The translations under genes and the position numbers were made by a program. Positions 1 to 6,328 of a stretch of DNA of 11,101 nt are shown here, piece by piece. Under the pieces are notes generated by a model that searched no databases, was not told the DNA's origin, and saw only the letters and a program-made list of their open reading frames with translations. This stretch comes from Rhodospirillales bacterium (GTDB lineage Bacteria > Pseudomonadota > Alphaproteobacteria > Rhodospirillales > Casp-alpha2): NCBI GenBank assembly GCA_016187325.1, contig JACPJY010000057.1, positions 1-11,101 on the forward strand, in the 5' to 3' direction. Every line of letters starts with the position of its first letter. Position 1 is the first letter of the stretch.

Positions 1-1241
1 TCGCGCAGGTCGGCTTCCCGGAAATCGGCCCCCGCCATGTCTATGTTCTTCATTACCGCGCCATTTAGCATCGCGCCCCGCAGCTTGGCGTTCTCCAGGT
101 TGGCCCGCCAGGCGGCGCCGCCGGTGCGGATCGAGATGGTGACCTCGCTCAGCACCGCCCCCACCATGTTGGCGCCGGTGAGATTGGCGCGCGTCAACTT
201 CGCGCCGCGCAGGTCGGCGCGTGCCAGCACGGCGCCGCGCAAATCGGCGAACGAAAAGTCGGCCATCAGGAACTCGGATTTCGAGAGGTTGGCGCCCTTC
301 AGTACCGCGAACGACAGGTCGGCGGCCGACAGGTTGACGCCCGCAAGCGATTGGTTGGAGAGGTCCATCTTCGACAGATCGGCTCGCTTGCCCCCCTTGC
401 CGTTGCTCTTCACCCATCTGCCGTGCTCGATGATGATCTCCTGCAGCGGCAAATTGAGGTCGGCGACGTTCTTGGCGATATTGGCGAGATCGAGTTTGAC
501 CTTGGAGAAATCCATGCGGTCGAACATGGCGCCGATCAGGTCGGCCCCGGAGAGATCGGCGTTATCGAGCGTCGTCGCCGTGAACACCGCGCCGTGAAAG
601 ATGGCGCCCGACAGGTTGGCATCGGTGAAATCGGCTCCTTCCAGGTCGCATCCGGTCAGGTTGGATTTCGACAGGTTCGCGCCATTGAACTTGGCGTGCT
701 TGAGAATGCAATCCGTGAGGTCCGTCTGCACGATCAGCGAGTCGGAGACCTTGGCGCGAGACAGGTCGGCGCCCTTGACGATGGCTTTTTCGAAACCGGA
801 GGCCGCCTGCTGGTGGGTAATCGGCACTAGGTCGCCGCCCTTGGCCGCTGACTTCAACAACACGCCGTCGCGCATGTCGGCGTCGTTCAACATCGCGCCC
901 GAAAGGTTGGCCCCCGCGAGGCAGGCGCCCCTAAGGTCGACGCGGTTGAGCTTGGCGTCGACGAGGTTGGTGAAGCGGAGATCGGTGGCGAACAAATTGG
1001 CGTCGTCGAGGATTGCTCCCTCGAGATTGCAGTGCCCCATCAAGGCGCCGGTGAAATCGGCTCGCGAAAGCTGCCGCCCGGCCATGTCCAGGTACGTCAG
1101 ATCGTGCATGCTGAGCTTGGCCCGCGCACCGTCGCGCATGCCGTTCACGAATTTTTCGTGCTTTTCGAGGATCCCGTCCAATTCCTGCTGCGAGACCTTC
1201 GTCCACTGATGCTTGGCGTCGAGTTCGTCCCGTAACGTCAT
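1..1241 (-). CDS. Pentapeptide-repeat protein, two-module (C-terminus beyond window)
   Basis: Reading the minus strand from the ATG at 1241 gives 413 uninterrupted codons running off the left edge. The protein is dominated by pentapeptide repeats of the A(D/N)LxG type, for example GANLSGAMLNDADM near residues 110-123 and RADLRGAKLTRANLTGANM near 341-359. Such repeats fold as a right-handed quadrilateral beta-helix. Residues about 22-66 and 266-312 are two copies of a non-repeat cap: H, two residues, an aromatic, V, then RA(K/D)LS and a first DL repeat. Residues about 128-158 also break the repeat. There is no signal peptide or membrane segment, so it is probably cytoplasmic. The start is supported by GGAGAGAGG just upstream. 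The repeat class does not give a biochemical function; partner binding or scaffolding is only a guess. The missing C-terminus could carry another domain. Confidence 0.93.
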   Translation of the reverse strand, partial: MTLRDELDAKHQWTKVSQQELDGILEKHEKFVNGMRDGARAKLSMHDLTYLDMAGRQLSRADFTGALMGHCNLEGAILDDANLFATDLRFTNLVDAKLNRVDLRGACLAGANLSGAMLNDADMRDGVLLKSAAKGGDLVPITHQQAASGFEKAIVKGADLSRAKVSDSLIVQTDLTDCILKHAKFNGANLSKSNLTGCDLEGADFTDANLSGAIFHGAVFTATTLDNADLSGADLIGAMFDRMDFSKVKLDLANIAKNVADLNLPLQEIIIEHGRWVKSNGKGGKRADLSKMDLSNQSLAGVNLSAADLSFAVLKGANLSKSEFLMADFSFADLRGAVLARADLRGAKLTRANLTGANMVGAVLSEVTISIRTGGAAWRANLENAKLRGAMLNGAVMKNIDMAGADFREADLR

Positions 1242-1244
1242 ACG

Positions 1245-1253
1245 CCTCTCTCC
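1245..1253 (-). promoter_or_regulatory. Ribosome binding site of the pentapeptide-repeat gene
   Basis: The minus strand reads GGAGAGAGG followed by CGT and then the ATG at 1241-1239. Its GGAG core lies six to eight bases from the start codon. This fixes the start of the partial gene; no other in-frame start with a comparable site lies nearby. Confidence 0.7.
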
Positions 1254-1401
1254 GGCCTTAGCCGCCACGCCTGGTCGCCGGACCGACGCCACGGCGGCGC
1301 CGGTCAGCTTCGCCATTCATCGACGGCAGATCAACCTTTTATATGGTATCGCCCTCATGGGCGGGGGCATCCGTCCGTCGAACCAAATGGAAAATGTCAG
1401 A

Positions 1402-3063
1402 CTAGATGCCCGGCGGCCTCGCCGACTCCTTCGCCTTCGCGGTTCCGCACAAGGCAGCCGCCTTTTGGAGGGCTTCGAGACGGTTGCCCGCGCGGCAATC
1501 GGCCGGGATCGTCTTTAACACACCGATCCGCGCCAGTATCTTTTCCACGTTCTGATGAAGGCCCGCCAGCAAGATGTGCACGCCCTGGGCGCGGGTCCGA
1601 TGCACGATGTCCTCGATAGCGAGCGACGCGCTGGCGTCCACGAACGGCACGTCGGTGATGTCAACGACGAGCGCCTTGCAAGTGCCGTGGGCGACTAGGC
1701 GCCGGGTCATTCCCTGGGCGGCGCCGAAGCTCATCGGCCCGCTCATGTGATAGAGCAGGATTTCGCGGGGATACTGGGAAAGCACAGCTTGCTCCTCCGC
1801 GGTCAAGGGGATCTCGCCCTCGACGCCGTCATGGGCGCGGATGCTCTGCAGCTGCAAGTCCGCCATGCGCTTGACGAAGAGGAGGCTCGCCGCGATGGTC
1901 CCGGCAGCCACCGCTACGATCAAGTCGACAAACACCGTCAGCAGCAGGGTCATCCCCATTAGCACCACGGTCGGCCGCGGCGCGGTGAAGACGCGGCGCA
2001 AGAAGTTCCAGTCGATGATATCGACGCCGACCATGATCAGGATTCCCGCCAATACCGCGTGCGGGATGCGGCCGGCGAGCGGTCCGAGGCCGAGCACCAC
2101 GGCCAGAAGGAAGACCGCGTGCAGCATGCCCGAGATCGGCGTCGAACCGCCGGTGCGTACGTTCATGACCGTTCGCATGGTGGCACCGGCGCCGGGAACG
2201 GTGCCGAATAGGCCAGCCACGGTGTTGCCGATCCCCTGGCCGATCAGCTCGCGGTTCGGATTGTGATGGGTGCGCGTGATATTGTCGGCGATCAGCGAGG
2301 TGAGCAAGCTGTCGATGGAGGCAAGAAGCGCTAGCACCATTGCCGAGCTGACCATATCCGGCAGGAACTCCCAGGTGAATTTTGGCAAATGCGGCTCGGG
2401 AAAGCCGGTCGGGATGTCGCCGAGCACGGGAACGCCCGGCAAGGTGAGCCAGACCAGCAAGGTGCCGGCGACGAGGGCGATCAGCGGCGAGGGCAGGATC
2501 AAGGTCACCCGCTTCGGTGTGAAGAGGACGATGGCCAGCGCGAGGGCACCGATGAAGGCCGCATCCCAATGGATCCCACTGACCAAATCGGGCAACGCGA
2601 GTATCACGTTGACGGTGCCGCCTTCCGGGGTCGGCTGGCCGAGAATGGGCCCGATCTGGAGCAGGATGATGATACAGCCAATGCCGCTCATGAAGCCGGA
2701 GACGATGGTCATCGGCACCAGCGTGATGTAGCTGCCGAGCCTGAGCGCTCCGAACCCGATCTGCAGCAGGCCGCCCATGATAACCACAGTGAAGGCAATC
2801 ACCGGGTCAGCGGCGTAACGGGTGATGACGAGAGCCATTACCACGGTCATCGGCCCGGTCGGCCCGGACACCTGCGCCGGCGTGCCGCCAAACAGGGCGG
2901 CGAAGAAGCCGACGAAGATGGCGCCATAAATCCCCGCCATGGGCCCGGCGCCAGAGGCAACACCGAAGGCAAGCGCCAAGGGCAACGCCACCACGCCGGA
3001 GGTGATGCCACCGTAGATGTCGCCCTTTAGGTTGTTGAAGTGAAGGCCGTGGACAAACTGCAT
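1402..3063 (-). CDS. SulP-family anion transporter with STAS domain, BicA-like (candidate Na+/bicarbonate symporter)
   Basis: A 553-residue inner-membrane transporter: a hydrophobic SulP/SLC26 core (about residues 10-400) followed by a cytoplasmic STAS domain (about 430-515). By comparison with remembered sequence it is strikingly close to cyanobacterial BicA: the N-terminus aligns without gaps (NLKGDIYGG against NIRGDIFGG), and GGTPAQVSGPTGPMTVV, SGFMSGIG, IDSLLTSLIAD, ELIGQGIGN, GAGATM and VGVDIIDW are shared or nearly so. T69, D251, T255, A294 and T295 fall at the positions I recall as the Na+/bicarbonate site of BicA. In the STAS domain the usual phosphorylatable Ser/Thr position reads FVDASAS. 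An upstream TTG at 3075 would add four residues, but it overlaps the Shine-Dalgarno sequence and the ATG at 3063 matches the BicA start exactly. The SulP assignment is firm; bicarbonate over sulfate or another anion is inference. The gene diverges from trmFO. Confidence 0.95.
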   Translation of the reverse strand: MQFVHGLHFNNLKGDIYGGITSGVVALPLALAFGVASGAGPMAGIYGAIFVGFFAALFGGTPAQVSGPTGPMTVVMALVITRYAADPVIAFTVVIMGGLLQIGFGALRLGSYITLVPMTIVSGFMSGIGCIIILLQIGPILGQPTPEGGTVNVILALPDLVSGIHWDAAFIGALALAIVLFTPKRVTLILPSPLIALVAGTLLVWLTLPGVPVLGDIPTGFPEPHLPKFTWEFLPDMVSSAMVLALLASIDSLLTSLIADNITRTHHNPNRELIGQGIGNTVAGLFGTVPGAGATMRTVMNVRTGGSTPISGMLHAVFLLAVVLGLGPLAGRIPHAVLAGILIMVGVDIIDWNFLRRVFTAPRPTVVLMGMTLLLTVFVDLIVAVAAGTIAASLLFVKRMADLQLQSIRAHDGVEGEIPLTAEEQAVLSQYPREILLYHMSGPMSFGAAQGMTRRLVAHGTCKALVVDITDVPFVDASASLAIEDIVHRTRAQGVHILLAGLHQNVEKILARIGVLKTIPADCRAGNRLEALQKAAALCGTAKAKESARPPGI

Positions 3064-3067
3064 GGGA

Positions 3068-3073
3068 CCTCCC
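3068..3073 (-). promoter_or_regulatory. Ribosome binding site deciding the transporter start
   Basis: The minus strand reads GGGAGG, four bases (TCCC) before the ATG at 3063-3061. The alternative TTG at 3075 overlaps this site and so could not use it. The shorter 553-residue protein is therefore preferred. Confidence 0.7.
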
Positions 3074-3181
3074 AATACGGGGTGGGTCGGTCCCCATGGC
3101 TGATACGTTGTCGCCCGCGGGCGGAAATAGGGGATGCGAACTTACCTGACATTCCCCAGATGAACCCTAGATTCGAGCGTC

Positions 3182-3210
3182 AGAGTAGTCATTCGGTCTC
3201 CGTGTGGCAA
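3182..3210 (-). promoter_or_regulatory. Possible promoter of the SulP transporter gene
   Basis: On the minus strand TTGCCA (3205-3210, five of six matches to a sigma-70 -35 box) is followed after 17 bases by TACTCT (3182-3187), a poor -10 box. It lies in the divergent intergenic region, about 120 bases before the transporter start. The spacing is right but the -10 box is weak, so this is tentative. Confidence 0.25.
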
Positions 3211-3217
3211 TCTGGAG

Positions 3218-3223
3218 TATGAT
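3218..3223 (+). promoter_or_regulatory. Possible -10 box for trmFO
   Basis: TATGAT matches the sigma-70 -10 consensus at five of six positions and lies about 90 bases before the trmFO start. No convincing -35 hexamer sits 16-18 bases upstream. It lies within ten bases of the opposing transporter's possible -35 box, so the two promoters would be back to back if both are real. Confidence 0.25.
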
Positions 3224-3315
3224 AGGAGCCGCCGATGTCGCCTAGGTGAGAAATGCGGGTTTAATGCTCTCCGGTATTGCCGTTTCGGCCGCCGTTCACT
3301 ATTTCTAGGCGGTCC

Positions 3316-4689
3316 ATGAAAGCGAGAAAATTCAGTCCGGTGCACATCGTCGGCGGCGGCCTCGCCGGCAGCGAGGCGGCGTGGCAATTGGCGCGCGCTG
3401 GCGTGCCGGTGACGCTCCACGAGATGCGTCCGCACCGCTGGACCGACGCGCACCAGACGGACCGTCTGGCCGAGTTGGTGTGCTCGAATTCGTTCCGCTC
3501 CGACGACGCCGAATTCAACGCCGTCGGCCTGCTGCACGAGGAGATGCGGCGCGCCGGTTCCCTGATCATGCGCGCCGCCGACGCACACCGGGTGCCGGCC
3601 GGCTCGGCGCTGGCGGTGGACCGCGACGGCTTCAGCTCCGCCGTCGGCGAGGCGCTGGCGGCGGAACCGCTGGTCGACATCCGGCGCGAGGAAGTGGCGG
3701 GCCTGCCGCCGGACGACTGGAATTCGGTGATCGTCGCCACCGGGCCGCTGACGTCGCCGGCCTTGGCCGAGGCGGTCCGAAAGCTGACCGGCGAGGACAG
3801 CCTCGCCTTTTTCGACGCCATCGCGCCGATCGTCCACAAGGACACCATCGATTTCGACACGGCCTGGTTCCAGTCGCGCTACGACAAGGGCGACGGCGCC
3901 GACTACATCAACTGCCCGATGACCGCCGGCGAGTATCACGCCTTCGTCGATGCGCTGCTCGCCGGCGACAAGGTCGCGTTCCACGACTGGGAAAAGTCGA
4001 CACCCTATTTCGACGGCTGCCTGCCGATCGAGGTGATGGCCGAGCGAGGCCGCGAGACGCTGGCGTTCGGGCCGATGAAGCCGGTGGGGCTGACCAATCC
4101 GCACGATCCCAGCCGGCGGCCGTATGCGGTGGTGCAGTTGCGCCAGGACAACGCGCTCGGCACGCTCTACAACATGGTCGGGTTCCAGACCAAGCTGACC
4201 TATGGCGAGCAGCGGCGGATCTTCACCACCATTCCCGGCCTCGAGAACGCCGAATTCGCGCGCCTGGGCGGGCTGCATCGCAACACCTTCATGAATTCGC
4301 CGCAGCTTCTCGATGCGACGCTGCGGTTGATGCTGCGCCCGTCGATCCGGTTCGCGGGACAGATCACCGGTTGCGAGGGATACGTCGAAAGCGCCGCCGT
4401 CGGGCTGATGGCCGGGCGGTTCGCGGCCGCCGAGCGGCTCGGCAGGAAGCCCGCGCCGCCGCCGGCGACGACGGCGTTCGGCGCCATCCTCAACCACATC
4501 ACCGGCGGCGCGCGGCCCGAGACGTTCCAGCCGATGAACGTCAATTTCGGCCTGTTTCCGCCCATCGGCGGCAGCGACGACAAGGGCCGCCGGCTGCGCG
4601 GCCGCGAACGGAAGAAGGCTCTCAGCGCACGCGCTCTTCGCGACATCGACCGCTGGCTCGTCGATCCGATGCTCGCCGAAGCCGTTTGA
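3316..4689 (+). CDS. trmFO: Methylenetetrahydrofolate-tRNA (uracil-54-C5)-methyltransferase TrmFO
   Basis: A 457-residue flavoprotein that makes the T54 (5-methyluridine) modification of tRNA, using methylenetetrahydrofolate as carbon donor and FADH2 as reductant. It acts in the cytoplasm. Near the N-terminus [13 protein letters not shown] (glycines at about 13, 15 and 18) is the FAD-binding GxGxxG site. The family signatures follow: [18 protein letters not shown] with C56, [45 protein letters not shown] with C235, [41 protein letters not shown] and [10 protein letters not shown]56 and C235 match the two cysteines implicated in catalysis in the Bacillus enzyme. Length is normal for the family. 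An upstream in-frame TTG at 3277 exists, but the ATG at 3316 starts just before the FAD motif as in homologues and has a weak AGGCGG ahead of it. The SGNH-like gene follows 26 bases downstream. Confidence 0.98.
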   Translation: MKARKFSPVHIVGGGLAGSEAAWQLARAGVPVTLHEMRPHRWTDAHQTDRLAELVCSNSFRSDDAEFNAVGLLHEEMRRAGSLIMRAADAHRVPAGSALAVDRDGFSSAVGEALAAEPLVDIRREEVAGLPPDDWNSVIVATGPLTSPALAEAVRKLTGEDSLAFFDAIAPIVHKDTIDFDTAWFQSRYDKGDGADYINCPMTAGEYHAFVDALLAGDKVAFHDWEKSTPYFDGCLPIEVMAERGRETLAFGPMKPVGLTNPHDPSRRPYAVVQLRQDNALGTLYNMVGFQTKLTYGEQRRIFTTIPGLENAEFARLGGLHRNTFMNSPQLLDATLRLMLRPSIRFAGQITGCEGYVESAAVGLMAGRFAAAERLGRKPAPPPATTAFGAILNHITGGARPETFQPMNVNFGLFPPIGGSDDKGRRLRGRERKKALSARALRDIDRWLVDPMLAEAV

Positions 4690-4715
4690 TCGCCGTCCCG
4701 GGCGTCATTTCGAAG

Positions 4716-6077
4716 ATGAAGCTCCTTCCCTCTCTGGTGATCACGGCCGCGGCGGTCGTCAGCCTCGCCCTGCTGGCGCTCAATATCGCCAATCACGCCT
4801 ATTATGCCGATTCGATCTCCGGAATCCTCTATCACTTCGTCGTTCCGGCGGCACTGGCAGCAGGCTTGCTCGCCGCGTTGCGCCTTTCGCGCCAATGGCG
4901 GGGCGCTCTGGCGCTGTGCCTGGTTGCCGTGGTGCCAGCGCTTTATGCGACGGAGGCGTACCTGACTTTGCGCACGCAAACGCCGAAATCCGCCGCCGTG
5001 GGGGCCTTCGACACGCGCAGCAAGCTGCAGGTGATCCTCGACTTCAAGAACCAAGGCATCGAGGCCTATCCGGCCATGCGCGCCAAGTCGATGTTGGTGG
5101 ACGGCCCGGACGGCGGCATGATTTCGGCGTTGGGCGGCGACGGCGTGCTGCCGCTCGCCAACCTGCCGAACAAGCGCGTCGTCGGCTGCAACGAAACCGG
5201 GCGGTGGATGGTTTTCGACAGCGACGAATACGGGTTCCACAACCCCGCCGGCACTTGGCGTGCGCAGCCGCTGCCCGTGGCCCTGGTTGGCGACTCGTTC
5301 ACCGAGGGGAATTGTCTCGCGTCCGACAAGAATATCGCCGCCCACCTGCGCAAGCGTTTCGGCGCCGTCCTCAACCTCGGGGTTTCCGGGTTCGGACCCT
5401 TAAGCGAACTCGCCGCGGTCAAGGAGTACCTGATCGCGGTCAAGCCCAAGGTCGTCGCCTGGCTGTATTTCGAAGGCAACGACCTGTTCAAGGACCTGCC
5501 GGAAGAGCGCCGGTCGAAGGTGCTGACGTCGTACCTGAACGACGGATTTTCCCAACGCCTGATGGGGCGCCGCGACGAGATCGCCGCCCGCTTCAAGGCC
5601 TATCTCGACGCCAAGTTGGTCGAGGCGATGAACCGCGTCGATCACCCTTACGAGGACGCGCTGGATTTCCTGCAGCTCTATTATTTGCGCGGGACCTTCG
5701 GTCTCGATCCGGTCGGCCTCGGCGTCGTCGATCCGGTCGACGCCGACGATTACCGCATTTTCGCCGACGTCCTCAAGGAGGCTCGTCGAACCGTCGAAGC
5801 CTGGGGCGGACGGTTGGTTTTCGTGTTCATGCCGGATTCGCCGCGCTATTTCGCCGCCGCCCGCGACAGCCGCATCCGCGACCGGGTGCGGCAGAGGATC
5901 CTCGCCATCGTCGCCGGGCTGGGCATTCCCCTGATCGACGTCCATCCGGCGTTTGCCGCCGAGCGCGATCCGCGCGCGCTGTTCACGTTTCACGGCTCGC
6001 ACTACAACGAGGCCGGCTACCGGCTGGCGGCCGAGGCGATCGGGCGCGGAATCGAGGCGCTTGCCGCCGGTCGCTGA
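4716..6077 (+). CDS. Membrane-anchored SGNH/GDSL-hydrolase-like protein
   Basis: A 453-residue protein with three predicted membrane segments (about residues 5-25, 38-57 and 62-82), followed by a soluble domain that probably lies outside the cytoplasm. SGNH blocks are visible: VGDSFTEG with S194 (block I), LGVSGFGP around 222-228 (block II), YFEGND with N255 (block III) and SHYNEAGY with H429 (block V). The residue three before that histidine, normally Asp in the family, is H426 here. The stretch CNETGRWMVFDSDEYGF just before block I recalls an alphaproteobacterial subfamily I associate with surface-polysaccharide loci. The likely role is ester hydrolysis or acyl transfer on an envelope substrate, but the substrate cannot be read from the sequence. 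The ATG at 4716 starts the hydrophobic segment at once; its ribosome site is weak. It is probably co-transcribed with trmFO, 26 bases upstream. No clear terminator follows. Confidence 0.88.
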   Translation: MKLLPSLVITAAAVVSLALLALNIANHAYYADSISGILYHFVVPAALAAGLLAALRLSRQWRGALALCLVAVVPALYATEAYLTLRTQTPKSAAVGAFDTRSKLQVILDFKNQGIEAYPAMRAKSMLVDGPDGGMISALGGDGVLPLANLPNKRVVGCNETGRWMVFDSDEYGFHNPAGTWRAQPLPVALVGDSFTEGNCLASDKNIAAHLRKRFGAVLNLGVSGFGPLSELAAVKEYLIAVKPKVVAWLYFEGNDLFKDLPEERRSKVLTSYLNDGFSQRLMGRRDEIAARFKAYLDAKLVEAMNRVDHPYEDALDFLQLYYLRGTFGLDPVGLGVVDPVDADDYRIFADVLKEARRTVEAWGGRLVFVFMPDSPRYFAAARDSRIRDRVRQRILAIVAGLGIPLIDVHPAFAAERDPRALFTFHGSHYNEAGYRLAAEAIGRGIEALAAGR

Positions 6078-6328
6078 CGCGGGCGACTCGATTCGCCCAC
6101 CGCATCGCCGCAAACGACGTAGTCGAGGTCGGCGCCGACGTGCCGCCGCGGCTGCGACGGCGCGTCCAGCGGCGGATTGCCGCGCGCGGGCGTCCCTGCC
6201 CCTGTCGGGAAAGCGCAAAAAATGGCATTATCGGACGCGAATCGATTCTTCAATTGGCGATCATCATCCGGAGTGAGTGAATCGCTGGCAGATCAGTGTG
6301 CGCATGGGGCCGGCCCGGGCAAAAAAAC
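6078..6328. other. Intergenic region, 251 bases, no gene found
   Basis: Open frames here are arginine-rich shadows of GC-rich sequence and resemble no protein. I see no rho-independent terminator for the SGNH-like gene. TTGGCG at 6254-6259 is a possible -35 box, but no good -10 box follows at the right distance. A run of seven A bases (6321-6327) directly precedes the chosen ATG of the next gene. Confidence 0.5.

Noticed and set aside
37..1235. Several plus-strand open frames of 67-202 codons over the left end
   Set aside because: They are out-of-frame shadows of the minus-strand pentapeptide gene; their periodic Ser/Ala/Arg pattern is the mirror of its repeats and resembles no protein family.
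1338..1363. TATAAA (minus, 1338-1343) and a 5-base hairpin CGCCC-ATGA-GGGCG (1350-1363) between the transporter and pentapeptide genes
   Set aside because: No -35 box lies at the right distance from the TATAAA, and the hairpin is short with no T-tract directly after it, so neither a promoter nor a terminator can be supported.
3142..4497. Long minus-strand open frame opposite trmFO
   Set aside because: TrmFO is unmistakable on the plus strand; the opposite frame is Arg/His-rich and without recognisable domains.
3381..4715. Plus-strand frame that would extend the SGNH-like protein upstream to 898 residues
   Set aside because: This stretch is the +2 shadow of trmFO and is very Arg-rich; the SGNH-like protein begins at the ATG at 4716 with a normal hydrophobic N-terminus.
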